Source: Haematococcus lacustris (lineage: Eukaryota; Chlorophyta; Chlorophyceae; Chlamydomonadales; Haematococcaceae). From it: a stretch of 64,000 nt of DNA. Shown here in pieces: positions 1 to 11,300 of this stretch. The stretch is taken from NCBI GenBank assembly GCA_030144725.1, contig JASKMD010000021.1, forward strand, positions 2,606,277-2,670,276. Reading direction: 5' to 3'. The position numbers and the translations under genes are program-made. Numbering within the stretch: the stretch's first letter is position 1; each line of letters begins with the position of its first letter. The notes beneath the pieces are model-generated. The model searched no databases, was not told where the DNA came from, and worked only from the letters and a program-made list of their open reading frames with translations.

Positions 1-1380
1 GCCATGCTTCTATCGGCACAGGTGTTGGCGCATCGGAGTCAAAAATAGGCTGGAACCCGTTTGCCCACGCCAGCGGCAGGAGCATTGGCCTCGGTCCATC
101 ATAGGCACGTGTTCCATAATACTGCAAGTGAACGCACCACAGTCACTCAATGTCCCAAGTTTATTAACTTGGGGCCCCACCTCCACACCAGCTTGTAGCC
201 CCACCATCACACCATCCCACCTGCATGCTCGTGATCAGCGAAGCAAAAGCACCATCCGTCATCCACTTCCCAGGGCTCAGGCTGTCAAAGTCCTCGGCAT
301 CAGGTAGCATAAACCCCTGCACTATGCAGTGGGTTAGGGGTTTGGTGTTCGGTAACACTAACCCTAACCCTTACCCTATCCTAACCCCGGCAAGTCTGAA
401 TGATCGACCAGGTGCGGCCAGCACTGTGATGCGCCCATGCTTACCGTTCCTGGGTTGTAGCCTGTAAAAGCCACCTCACGGGTCGTTGAGAGTCTGATCA
501 TTTTGCCCTTTAATGTCTGCAGAACAATCGCCTCTAAAGGGGTCAGTCTCATATCAGTGTGACATGTAGCACCTAAACCAACCTTGGTCCGGTCCTCGTC
601 ACTCAGTACTGGGGGTGGGGTGGTGGGGCCCGTTGCCTGAATACATCAAGCACAAGTGAAGCACTGAGAAGTACGATGCCAACATTGCACCTGGAGCTGC
701 ATTCAACCCACCATAGAGCAACCCAGCGACCCACCTGAAGCAACGCTAGAAAGGCTGAGAATGCTGCATCTCGCACTGGCTTCGCTATAGCACGAAGGGT
801 ATCAATGCCTCCCCCTACATGCAACCAACGTTGCCATGCACATGACATCTACATTTGCCAAACACGCCATCAGCAGCATGTGCCAGAGACTGTCACCTCC
901 TGCTTTGTACAGCTCAAAAATATCCCCTATAACACCCCAGGTGTGTGTGAAATCGGCCTCATATCTGAGGTGTATGCAAAATACAGGATCAAATAATTAT
1001 CCATAACTCGGATGAGTATAGAAAGGCTGCAAAGGGCGACCAGCTAGCTCCGCGTGTTCCGCAAGTGTACCGCAAGTCGCGAGTGTGCTAGTTGCATGTA
1101 AGGCTTGCACGTCGAAACCTGCAAGTCGCGAATTACCCGAAAGAGCTCGCCTACGCAACTATTGCAACCTCACGCGGCAATTGTAGCAAAGCACGGTAGC
1201 TTAGCGGACATGTTGCCAGGCTGGCATGTATATTTATATTTGCCAGGCTGGCATGTTGACTAGAAGCTTCGGGCTTTGGGCATGCCGAGCTCATCGCGGA
1301 GAGACAAATGGAACGCTTTGTCGTTGCTGCTAAGCCATTTCGTTGTCAAAAACTTCAGATATTTGACCTAACGTTGACCG
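1..1380. other. No recognisable gene; repeat-rich flank
   Basis: I see no convincing exon series or conserved protein here. Open frames are short, under 85 codons, and lack splice-site support. The direct repeat tgccaggctggcatgt occurs twice around 1211-1255. A telomere-like hairpin at 331-385 is listed separately. Confidence 0.5.
331..385. repeat. Telomere-like imperfect hairpin
   Basis: A G-rich arm beginning gggttagggg faces a C-rich arm containing taaccctaaccctt, with the short loop cggt between ggtgtt and aacac. The units resemble plant/algal telomere repeats (TTTAGGG-like), but only two or three degenerate units are present. This is an interstitial telomere-like patch or chance sequence, not a telomere end. 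Confidence 0.4.
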
Positions 1381-1470
1381 CGCTTTTGTTTAATTGCCGG
1401 GCCGCGGGGTACGCTTTTGTATAATTGACGGGCCGCGGGGTACGCTTTTGTATAATTGACGGGCCGCGGA
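1381..1470. repeat. 31-bp tandem repeat, three copies
   Basis: Three head-to-tail copies start at 1381, 1412 and 1443; the third is partial. Each begins cgcttttgt, carries taattg and ends in ccgggccgcggggta or a close variant. Copies 2 and 3 are almost identical. The array abuts the inverted repeat that starts at about 1470. Confidence 0.75.
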
Positions 1471-1655
1471 CCTCAGATATACCAGATAATCGCCTCTACC
1501 TCGCACATTACGCGAATCTAATGGACTCGTCCTCGTCTCCGCGGCCATATACACCTCGGCTGCGCCTCGGTGTATATGGCCGCCTCGCCTCGGACTCGTC
1601 CATTATTTTCGCATAATGTACTCGGCCCGCCGATTATCCATTACATATTTCCCTG
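1470..1655. repeat. Imperfect inverted repeat (foldback/MITE-like)
   Basis: The core arms ggccatatacacc (1543-1555) and ggtgtatatggcc (1569-1581) are perfectly complementary. Pairing continues outward imperfectly through ggactcgtcc / ggactcgtccatta and attacgcgaat / ttcgcataatg to roughly 1470 and 1655. The whole block is a 185-bp stem with a loop of about 13 nt. It has the shape of a small foldback element, but I could not identify a target duplication. Confidence 0.6.
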
Positions 1656-1659
1656 TCCA

Positions 1660-2510
1660 GTTATTAGCTCCGCGTTGGAGCGCCTCAACCTTGTTCTTCC
1701 CCGCAGGGTCCTGTGCCTGGTAGTGGGCAAGGACTTGCTGGTAGCATCTGCATTGGCAAGAAGATGGCAAGCGCATACGTTAGCCTCCACTTCTTGTTGG
1801 GTCATGCTAACCTGGCCTAAGCTTGGTGTGCGGGTGTCCTCACAAAGCCAGTGCTTTTTCCAAGCACTCCACAGTGGGAGGGGCGGTGCTAGTTTCGATG
1901 TCGACCATCAAAAGGATGGCACCCAAAATTACCATGGCGGTGTTGGCGGCCATTACCGCCGGAGCCTGCGATGATGATTAGACATATGTCATTGCCGGGT
2001 TCAGTGCACGCATCGCATCAACGTACACATGTTTACCCGTGCAAGCGACAAGATGCGCCGGATGAGCATCGCCCCTGTCACCATGAGGTTGACAGGGGTA
2101 TTCTTCGCATTGATGCCCGTGAGGTCTCCGCTGGTGCAAGTCACAAAAAGGGCAGCCTTGGGTGCTGGCATCGCGTAGTTAACAGGAGCTGCCATCGTCT
2201 TCGGAGTGCTTTCGTGGCTTGCTAGTATCAATCGTGTTCGCGGCGATCATTTGGCCATGCTAAGGTGCATGCAAACTTGGCAAGTGCAGCTGGTGAGCCA
2301 ATATGTACCGTCAACATGGTGATAAGTGCCACGTGCACCCAGTCTGGTAGTCTCCCTACCACCACAAACGATGTAGGGAGACTTGAAGGCAACGGTGCTG
2401 AAGATGAGACGGCAATTAACGTTGGCATCCAAGACCACTATTCCTTGGAGTCCGTGCTGTCCAATCAAGGCCACACAATGTCACTGAAACACTGGACTAA
2501 GTTGCATGGC
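1660..2510 (-). other. Possible degraded coding DNA, unresolved
   Basis: The minus strand contains several short protein-like stretches in different frames, such as one around 2001-2231 and one around 2247-2474. No convincing splice chain links them and no family is recognisable. They could be remnants of 3' exons of the neighbouring 2520-3650 gene, or chance open frames. Confidence 0.2.
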
Positions 2511-2519
2511 GGCAGCATG

Positions 2520-3650
2520 TCAGTCATAACGTACGCTCAACGATGCACCCGGAGCCATGGCATTCTTCACTGCCCACTCCTGCCATGAATACAGCGGGCA
2601 CATGACATTCCTGAACTGGACCCCAGCACACCTTTTCAACATCGGAAGCACAACCTGAACCACATCACACTGCACCAGCTGGACATTATGGCCACGCTCC
2701 CCCACCTGCACCATGGCCTCCCTAAACCGTCCCACCAGGGGGTTCAGGTTTGCTACTGATGCACATCCTTCCTTCCTGGTGATGGCCATGGCCAGCACCC
2801 CAATAACCTGACGCCCAAAACGGCCTGAGCTGAGGTCTGCCACACCTCTGTTCAAGGCCGCCATGTTCGGCTCAGGTAGGGCGACATTGAGGTCAGATAT
2901 CAGTAGGGTGGAGACGGACTGTGGTAGGTTGCCCACGTCTGTTAGGAACATCTCAGTGACGCTCAGCTTCACAAGGTTGTTGGTGCGGTCACGTAGGGAG
3001 ACGGGGAGGGGGCCCAGGTAGGTGGCGTAGAAGGATGTCAACCCCAAAGCGGGGTCCACCCACACAAAAGGATGAATCCTTTCCCTCCCAGTCAGGAGGG
3101 CAGTTTGGATGTCCAAATGTTTGATGCGCCCCACAACCAGGTGGTGGCTGAGGAGTTCCAGCAGCTCTGTGTGCCGCATTAGGAAAGGCTTGAACCCCAA
3201 CACACGACAGTTGGGGAAGTTGGCCATGAGCCTCTCCGCCAACCAGGCCCCCACTGGCAGGTGCTCGTAGGTGGGCGCCTCTGCCGTGTGCTCGTCCATG
3301 ATGAGTCTGATCTCCACGCCCCGAACTGCTTCACAGTAGCCCAGGAACCCAAGCACCCCCTCCACTCTGGCCCTCGTCATGGATGGACCAAGTCGCTGCT
3401 CCAGGGTCAGCATCAGCATTAGACGCCGCCGACGTCCACGCAGAGCCGCCAAGAGGCGAGGTGATAGGTACGAGTAGATGGATTCTGAGTCGATGCTAAG
3501 AACCAGGAAGTCGCAAGTCACCAGGTACGTCTCACGGAACTCTTCGGTGATTGGAGTGGGCTCGCTACCCTGACCGGGCCGCAGAAAATCACCGCCGCTG
3601 GTAACAACGACTGGCTCGGCCCAGTTATGCTCCATCACTGAGCGCTGCAT
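2520..3650 (-). CDS. Uncharacterised protein, 376 aa
   Basis: This is a single uninterrupted frame from an ATG at 3650 to a TGA at 2520, with ordinary amino-acid composition unlike the repeat-derived frames elsewhere in the window. The protein is mostly alpha/beta-like with no signal peptide or membrane segment that I can see. Irregular leucine-rich stretches (IKHLDIQTALL, NLVKLSVTEMFL, SVSTLLISDL) suggest a degenerate leucine-rich-repeat or F-box-like scaffold, which is a weak inference. A lysine- and arginine-rich patch (RGRRRRLMLML) lies near residue 72. I do not recognise the family. It could be one exon of a longer gene. It lies 406 bp downstream of the 3' end of the next minus-strand gene. 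Confidence 0.6.
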   Translation of the reverse strand: MQRSVMEHNWAEPVVVTSGGDFLRPGQGSEPTPITEEFRETYLVTCDFLVLSIDSESIYSYLSPRLLAALRGRRRRLMLMLTLEQRLGPSMTRARVEGVLGFLGYCEAVRGVEIRLIMDEHTAEAPTYEHLPVGAWLAERLMANFPNCRVLGFKPFLMRHTELLELLSHHLVVGRIKHLDIQTALLTGRERIHPFVWVDPALGLTSFYATYLGPLPVSLRDRTNNLVKLSVTEMFLTDVGNLPQSVSTLLISDLNVALPEPNMAALNRGVADLSSGRFGRQVIGVLAMAITRKEGCASVANLNPLVGRFREAMVQVGERGHNVQLVQCDVVQVVLPMLKRCAGVQFRNVMCPLYSWQEWAVKNAMAPGASLSVRYD

Positions 3651-4056
3651 TGGGAAACGCCGTGCTTGTACCTCAGGCTGGGCGCACGGCTTGCATTATG
3701 ATCGAACGCTTGCACCATGCACTTGCACGCTCACCAAACATTCCAACCTCATACTATGGCACATCATAGCACAGCATAGCACACGCAAGCATGCGCCGGA
3801 TGCCATGTAAGAGTGTGTTTAACACTTATTCGCATTAGCCATTTGAAGCAGGGCGACACCACGCTCAGTTACATGCATGGGCTACCACCTCAAGCAAGGT
3901 ATCCCCACGGGGCGCTCACAGCTCAGCTACATGCATGGGACTCCACCACGAGCCCCTCTGTCCTGTCCTCAGCTACATGCATAGGACACCAGTACAAGCT
4001 GGCCGCCACAAGGAACAAAGGCATATACACTGCCACTAGGAGCCGGCAGTTGTGGC
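3651..4056. other. Intergenic spacer with repeated motif
   Basis: No gene is seen. The motif ctcag[ct]tacatgcat followed by gggct, gggact or aggaca recurs three times (about 3866, 3924 and 3969). A short gcatagcacagcatagcaca repeat lies near 3766-3785. The spacer separates the 3' end of the 15-exon gene from the start of the 376-aa gene; both are transcribed leftward. Confidence 0.5.
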
Positions 4057-7000
4057 CTAGAGAGTGGGGCTGACATCTTCATTGTAGCGTGCCAGGCTTG
4101 CTTGAAGCTCAAACTCCGGCTGCGTCAGCTGCTGCTGCTGCTGTTGCTGCGGCTGCTGTTGCTGGCTTGTGGCCCTCGACAAAGCTCCATCTCCCAGACG
4201 TTGCAGGAGTGGCTGCATTGCAACCTGCACGTGCGTGACGACACAGCAAGGTATAGTCTGATGCATTACAGTAAGCATGAGCTATGCCTCTAATACCCTT
4301 GCAGTGACTGACCTTGAACTCGGGCATCAGGGAGGCCATCTCCTCATGCACCACCTGCCATGCCGTGTCCACCTGCAACGTAAGTGCCACAACATTCACT
4401 TGTATCTATGGTTGGTATGAGCGTGCACTCACACAACAAATACATATTCGCATAGAGTCATGTGCTTGTTGTATGCCTTTGCAACAACTGACCTGGCAGC
4501 CGGTAGTGCTGGCCACCTCCGCCGCTACCCGCTGCAGGTCATCCCGCAGAGAGGGCGTCCAGGTGTCCAGGGCAGGTGTGGTCGCTGGCTCGGGATCACC
4601 CTCCATGTCCACTGACGCACTGCCAACCACCCAGCTTGCGGGCAGCTGCTCAGGCAAAACTGCACACCACCACTCCACACACAATGACAACAGTGGATGC
4701 AATACAATGACAATGAACAAGCATGCATGCGCACGCACTGGATATGCATTCACTCCTGGCAAATAAGGGCTGGCTGGCTCGGCAAACTTGCGAGTTGAGG
4801 TCTGACACTTGGTATGTAGGCTGCTGTGACCTAGTGGAGGAGAAGACTCCCTTGGGCCAAAGTGAAGTTCTTGGTCATTGCGGAGCTGCTGGACCAGTGG
4901 CTGAGCCCTCACCCCGTATTTGGCTAAGGGAGATGGTGCTAACTGACGGAAGTGAGTTTTTAAAATGCTGAGTATGATGAGTTGTCAGGCATCAGAATAG
5001 AAGCACAACCTAGTAGGTAGCATGTGCAAAGTCCAAGCCAGTAAGGAATGGAGGCCAGTATACTGAAACCCTGCACACGGTTTAATCGTACTTTGAGGCA
5101 CAAATAGCATTTGAAACCTTGGCACATGACCCATTTAGCACAGCCCCTCACCGCCGTGTTGCCGCAGGTGGTCGACCACCGCCAGCTTGTCTCCCCACTC
5201 CTTGGGGCGCCACTCAGCCCCGTGCGCTTTTCTCTGCCAGCCCCATTCAGAAAACCACTTGGCAGACTCCTTCATGACGGGTTTGCTGACATGTTGGGTG
5301 TTGCCTTGAAGGCGGGCCTTAGTCGCATATGCAGACCACTTGGTGCGCTGGGTCAGCACCGCGCTGCAAGAGGGGCAGTCCCAGGTATCAAAGAACACCA
5401 CAGTATATGCCTCCATTGTCACACATGGCTTCATGCACAGTCCCCAAACAACTCACTCATGCACCTTCTTGCGGCCGGTGGCAAATGTCCAAGCCGGTGG
5501 CAGCTTGCGACCATACTTCGCCACCCAGTCTTGGATCATGGACCCTTGAATGGCGTCATAGATAACAGGCCACCCCCATTCCTCAACCTCCCCGGCCTGA
5601 GGTTCCAGAGCGAGTTCACCATGGCCCACGTTTAGGATGGGGTAGTCCTACACATGCACAACACACCAACAAGCATTGAGGTTGCAAGGATGTCATAGGA
5701 AGCGACGGCATCTATTCTACTCAGACCTACAGGGTCGACGCCTCTCACGGCTAGCAGCTTGACATGCTTCGTTGCCGAAGCGGTGACGAATGCCAGAGAG
5801 TTGGGTCCCTGAGCGATGAAGTACAGAGCATTGACATAGCTCAGACACAAGGAGTTGCATGGACAGCAGAACTACTACAACTGCTGCCCCCTTGCATTTA
5901 CTCACCAGCCCAAACTTCTCTCGCCCTGCCTGGATCTGCATCGCAGGCAACAAGCCATCAGCAATGAATACTGGGAGCAAGGGTCAGGCAGATGTGCACC
6001 TCCTTACGCATCTCACCCTCGGTTTCTTTGGCTTAGGCTCAGCTGGCTCAGCTGGCTCAGCTGGCCCTGACGACCTCTGCCTTGATGGGCCCTGCATAGG
6101 ACATTGATCGCCGAGCACATATCTTAGTGTTGCTGATGCGGCAGAAACTTGCCTACCTACATGCACACCTTGCGCCCTGATGAGCCCGGCTGTGGTGAGG
6201 GTACAGAAGCCGGGGCGCCGCCACCTCCTACCTGCATACCACCATGGTGAACATAAGGATAGGGGGTCGGACAACATGCATTGGGTGAGCGGCATGGTTT
6301 CAAGGTGATCTACATTACCGAGCGCACCCTTGTTGGTGTCTGCTGTTGGGCAGGTTTGGGTCGGCGCGAGTGTGTGGTGGGGGTGACGCCCTACAAGCAA
6401 CAAGCAGCAAGGAACACAGTGAGTGATAAGGAGTGCTGGCCTGCGGTGTAAACTTGGTACTACTGCAACCATATCAAGGTAGGAGAGGGAACAAGTGCGG
6501 TGTGGTGTTGCCACTATGGCAAGAGCATGAAGACTGACCTTGCTTGCGCCTGGCGCAGCAGCTGGGTTAGTTAGGCTCTTTGACACACGGTTTGCGGCCC
6601 TCTGCAACAAGTGCAAGGCATACACACCATTGCACTACGTTGGGGGGATGGGTGGCTGTGTTGTGGCTATGGGTGAGTCACACCTGTTGGGTCTTCCGCT
6701 TGGCCACCGCCTTGCCCTGCAGCTGTTCCTCCTCCTCACCCTCTGAAATGGGGTCATCCACTCTCATTGTCCTAGCCTTTGCTGTCCTCTGCAAACAGTG
6801 CAAGGTAGACACTCCATTATGCTATGTTGTGGCTATGGGTGGCATTGTTATGGCTATAGGTGAGGCACACCCGCTGAGCCATCTGCTTGGCCAGAGCCTT
6901 GCCCGCCTGCTCTTCCCCCTCCGCCTCATCTGTTGAAATGGGGTCATCCAGCTCAGCCGACAGGTCCTCTGCCAGCTCGTCCTCATCCTCATCCTCGTCA

Positions 7001-8241
7001 GCATCCTCTCCCTCAAAGTCATCCTCAGCGTGGTCCTCCAGGAAGTTATACACAGCTGGTGGGGGTTTTGTCGTTGGAGGCGGTGGTGACAGTGCCTAGG
7101 ATGGTGGTGAACACAAGCACGAGGGGGTGAGGACTGTTGGACGTGACAGTCAATGACAGTGAATGTTGTGCATGCTTACCAACGGCGCTTGGGTACCACT
7201 CCCATGACGAAGACGAGAGCGATGTTGGGTGTTTGCGCTGGGGAGGGGTAGGGCTGGCTGTGCCTGCCCCATGGTGCCGGATGAGCCGGCACCTAGTGAG
7301 GCTCTACCTAACCCTAGCTGTGACGCTTGTGCCCCAACCTGCAGGGCAAGTGACAATAGATTGGATGAGGGTGTCACACGGCATGCATGCATGGCCTACA
7401 CCTCTCACATGCGTGGTTGGCTGGGATGAGGTCCCAGCAGGCTGGGACTTCACTCCTACAATTTAGTCCCTGCGTTTGTCCCTGCGTTCTACCGACCTTG
7501 TCCGATCGGGCTGAAATTTTGATAGATGGTAGTTTTCAGAAAATAAAAAATATTTTTCAAGAAAAATATTTGGGAAAATCCAAAAGCTGTTGCGCTGTGG
7601 CCCGCAACCTATCCCTGCACTTATCCCTGCACCTACGCCCCAGGGCCACAGCGCAGCCGCCTTTGATTTTTTCAAAATATTTTATCTGAAAAATATGTTT
7701 TATTTACTGCAAACTACCATCTATCAAAATTTCATCCCGATCGGACAAGGTCGGTAGAACGCAGGGACAAACGCAGGGACTAAATTGTAGGAGTGTTGGA
7801 CCCAGGTTGAGTTGGTGTCACCTGAAGGGCATGCCAGGAACAACGCCATTCGGGCCAAATGATGCTTAGGAGCGGTATGGGGTTGCTGCATGAACCATGA
7901 ACTGCAAACACCTGAGCTTGGTCCTTTGCGAACAACCTCAGGGACAAATTGGGTCGTGTACCGGTCACAACCCCCAAGTCAGAGTTGTTCCACGAAGCAA
8001 TCCAGTCATCGATGCAAGCATCGTCGATTGCTTGCAGCGTCCGAGCAACGACCCAGGCGAAGTCATCGTCAGACATCGCCTCACCATGTTTCAGTTTGTT
8101 ATTGCCAGCGGGTACAATCTTGTACAGGTGGAACTGTTCAAGAGCGTCGCGTAGTTTGTCTGCTGTAGGGCGCTTAGATGGACCTACATCGCAAACCTTG
8201 TTGTTTACTTTTCCCACGCGGACAACCACAGACAGCTGCAT
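4057..8241 (-). CDS. 15-exon gene of unknown function, exon 1 split by a transposon
   Basis: I assembled this gene by joining GT-AG introns that keep one frame. Exons: 8241-7409 (minus the insert at 7451-7797), 7338-7180, 7095-6871, 6788-6684, 6601-6539, 6390-6319, 6231-6169, 6091-6017, 5935-5906, 5647-5465, 5410-5152, 4923-4831 (or -4754), 4659 (or 4645)-4493, 4372-4313, 4224-4057 (TAG). Most introns are phase 0, and the exon lengths fit exactly. The product is about 730 aa: a globular N-terminus, a Pro-rich linker, an acidic Asp/Glu stretch in exon 3 (DADEDEDEDE), basic/Pro linkers with an AEP triplet repeat in exon 8, a C-terminal region with WDCPSC and many Trp/Lys residues, and a final Gln-rich tract. 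No family is recognised. The 345-bp insert in exon 1 places an in-frame TAG after VTPTQPGSN, so the present copy would make only about 153 aa. Exons 2-15 remain open, implying a recent insertion. The acceptor of the 5410 exon and the donor of the 4923 exon are the least certain. Confidence 0.7.
6592..6955 (-). repeat. Tandem exon/intron duplication inside the 15-exon gene
   Basis: Two adjacent segments of about 190 bp (roughly 6592-6760 and 6781-6955) are similar across an exon, its donor and the following intron. Both carry the acceptor region ctctgca(a)acaagtgcaagg, the intron text ttgtggctatgggtg, and an exon encoding DDPIS followed by a Glu-rich run and a Gly-Lys-Ala patch ending in K[RQ][KM][TA]Q. 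Exons 3 and 4 are therefore paralogous copies, made by duplication with the intron included. Confidence 0.7.
7451..7795. mobile_element. Nonautonomous CACTCCTAC-family inverted-repeat element (345 bp)
   Basis: The ends are CACTCCTACAATT and its reverse complement, flanked by a TT duplication (7449-7450 and 7796-7797). The terminal arms are nearly identical for about 100 bp (subterminal motifs gtccctgcg and ttgtccgatcggg). A second inner stem (gctgttgcgctgtggccc with gggccacagcgcagc) makes almost the whole element a hairpin. No transposase is encoded. Termini starting with CACT plus a 2-bp target duplication fit a nonautonomous EnSpm/CACTA-type element; that family assignment is inferred. It sits in exon 1 of the 4057-8241 gene. 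Confidence 0.85.
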
Positions 8242-8547
8242 TGTGGATATGATATAGTTGATGTAACGCTACAAGCTCACGCCGGCGCCTGTTCACCTAA
8301 CACTTAACCTCACACCCAAAAATCTGCCCGCACAAGCGCAAGCACTAGCACCAGGGACGAGGCACAGCGGCACCGTTCATCATCGCACTCCTACAAATTA
8401 GTCCCTGCGTTTTTCCCTGCGCTTTTGTCAACCTTGTCCAAATGGGCTGAAACTTGGCCAGTTGGTAGCTTGTGATGTAAGGATTCCATCCCAAAAGAAT
8501 CAGGTCAAAAAAATCAAAGGCGGAGGCTGGGCGGCCCGTGGCGTTCA

Positions 8548-9142
8548 CGCAGGGACGGATGCAGGGATGGAGGGGGGGGCGCAGGGACGAGTGCAGGGAT
8601 GGAAGGGGGGGTGCAGGGACGGATGCAGGGACGAGTGCAGGGATGAGTGCAGGGATTTCGGGCGCAGGGACGAGTGCAGGGATAAGCGCAGGGACGAGTG
8701 CAGGGATTTCGGGCGCAGGGACGAGTGCAGGGATGCGGGCGCAGGGACGAGTGCAGGGACGAGCGCAGGGACGAGTGCAGGGATGAGCGCAGGGACGAGT
8801 GCAGGGATTTCGGGCGCAGGGACGAGTGCAGGGATGAGCGCAGGGACGAGTGCAGGGATTTCGGGCGCAGGGACGAGTGCAGGGATCGAGCGCAGGGACG
8901 AGTGCAGGGATTTCGAGCGCAGGGACGAGTGCAGGGATCGAGCGCAGGGACGAGTGCAGGGATCGAGCGCAGGGACGAGTGCAGGGATTTCGGGCGCAGG
9001 GACGAGTGCAGGGATCGAGCGCAGGGACGAGTGCAGGGATTTCGGGCGCAGGGACGAGTGCAGGGACGAGCGCAGGGACGAGTGCAGGGACGAGCGCAGG
9101 GTCGAGTGCAGGGACGAGCGCAGGGACCGACGCAGGGATTGT
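8548..9142. repeat. Subterminal gcagggacga/gtgcagggat array, left arm
   Basis: About 30 short units of the form gcagggacgagtgcaggga occur, often separated by tttcgggc or tcgagc. The unit keeps several frames open and creates long Arg-Asp-Glu-Cys (RRDECRD) or Ala-Gly-Thr-Ser (AGTSAG) frames that are not genes. In EnSpm/CACTA elements subterminal repeats are transposase-binding sites; that role is inferred here. Confidence 0.75.
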
Positions 9143-10671
9143 AGGAACGTGCATGATGCTTACAGCAGTGTCTAACACGAGCATAAATAACCTTCTCTAT
9201 GTTTGCTACATCCAACTACATACATCACATCCATCTACTGCGATCATTTAGGCTGGAGGCTGGCTGCTGCATGTCAGCTGGCTCCTGCCTGTAAGCTGGC
9301 TGCCACCAAGCTGCTACGGCCTCGTGGCTGCTGATCCTAGCTTGCACCACTGCTCCATTGCCACACCACTGCCAAGAGGCTGCTGCACCCCATGCACAAC
9401 AACAACATGCACACAAGGGGACATGGGCACAAGAGCACACACCTTACTGATGAAGGACGCACCCACGACGTTCATCTGCAATCAGGCAGGCAACACAGAT
9501 GTGGTGGAACGTGACGCTGTATAGATGAAGCGCGACTGGTGCTGCGTGACTGCTACCACGAAAACGGCGGCTGCACCGCACTGCGACATCGCACCTGGCA
9601 TAGTGTACGAGTGCAGTCCGGATCCTGCAAGCCTGCGAGCGTGCAAGCCGGCAAACCTGCAAGCCACGAGGCGGCAAGACACATCGCACATCGCTCAATT
9701 GCCAGTCGAAGCCACCTACCACCACTAGCGTGCAACGGGCCCTCCTCTGTGGCAGCCACCAGCCAGGCCTTGTCGGTGCACCTTCATTCCTCGTACTAAG
9801 GCCAAGCTTGACGCAAGCCTTTGCCAATACATCGCAGAACGTTCCCGACAAGGCCTAGCACAGTCTGGATAAGTGCTATCTTGGTTAGTGAAGTTTCAAA
9901 GTTAGTGAATCGCGAAGCTTGCGAGTGACGAAGTTTGCGTGTTGTAGAGCAGTTCTAACGGTGGCATCGTTCATCCCTTAGGATACAAGGCAGCACACAT
10001 ATTGCTTCCCCAAGCGGGATCAGGCGACGAGAAACCGACAAGGCCTGGCTGGTGGCTGCCACAGAGGAGGGCCCGTTGCACGCTAGTGGTGGTAGGTGGC
10101 TTCGACTGGCAATTGAGCGATGTGCGATGTGTCTTGCCGCCTCGTGGCTTGCAGGTTTGCCGGCTTGCACGCTCGCAGGCTTGCAGGATCCGGACTGCAC
10201 TCGTACACTATGCCAGGTGCGATGTCGCAGTGCGGTGCAGCCGCCGTTTTCGTGGTAGCAGTCACGCAGCACCAGTCGCGCTTCATCTATACAGCGTCAC
10301 GTTCCACCACATCTGTGTTGCCTGCCTGATTGCAGATGAACGTCGTTGGTGCGTCCTTCATCAGTAAGGTGTGTGCTCTTGTGCCCATGTCCCCTTGTGT
10401 GCATGTTGTTGTTGTGCAGGGGTGCAGCAGCCTCTTGGCAGTGGTGTGGCGATGGAGCAGTGGTGCAAGCTAGGATTAGCAGCCACGAGGCCGTAGCAGC
10501 TTGGTGGCAGCCAGCTTACATGCAGGAGCCAGCTGACATGTAGCAGCCAGCCTCCAGCCTAAATGATCGCAGTAGATGGATGTGATGTATGTAGTTGGAT
10601 GTAGCAAACACAGAGAAGGTTATTTATGCTCGTGTTAGACACTGCTGTAAGCATCATGCACGTCCCTTCAC

Positions 10672-11300
10672 TCCCTGCGTCGGTCCCTGCACTCGTCCCT
10701 GCACTCGTCCCTGCGCTCGTCCCTGCACTCGTCCCTGCGCTCGTCCCTGCACTCGTCCCTGCGCCCGAAATCCCTGCACTCGTCCCTGCGCTCGATCCCT
10801 GCACTCGTCCCTGCGCCCGAAATCCCTGCACTCGTCCCTGCGCTCGATCCCTGCACTCGTCCCTGCGCTCGATCCCTGCACTCGTCCCTGCGCCCGAAAT
10901 CCCTGCACTCGTCCCTGCGCTCGAAATCCCTGCACTCGTCCCTGCGCTCGAAATCCCTGCACTCGTCCCTGCGCTCATCCCTGCACTCGTCCCTGCGCCC
11001 GAAATCCCTGCACTCGTCCCTGCGCTCATCCCTGCACTCGTCCCTGCGCTCGTCCCTGCACTCGTCCCTGCGCCCGCAATCCCTGCACTCGTCCCTGCGC
11101 TCATCCCTGCACTCGTCCCTGCGCCCGAAATCCCTGCACTCGTCCCTGCGCTTATCCCTGCACTCGTCCCTGCGCCCGAAATCCCTGCACTCATCCCTGC
11201 ACTCGTCCCTGCATCCGTCCTGCACCCCCCCTTCCATCCCTGCACTCGTCCCTGCGCCCCCCCCTCCATCCCTGCATCCGTCCCTGCGTGAACGCCTCGG
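10672..11300. repeat. Subterminal cagggacgagtg array, right arm (inverted)
   Basis: This is the reverse-complement counterpart of the left array, reading gtccctgcactcgtccctgcgc on the plus strand. Copy order differs slightly from the left arm, and short indels distinguish the two, so the arms have diverged a little since the palindrome formed. Confidence 0.75.

Noticed and set aside
331..385. True telomere or chromosome end
   Set aside because: Only two or three degenerate units arranged as a hairpin, with ordinary sequence on both sides.
8345..9251. Cysteine/arginine-rich frames (CTRPCARP, RRDECRD)
   Set aside because: Translations of the gcagggacga subterminal array in several frames, mirrored at 10559-11332.
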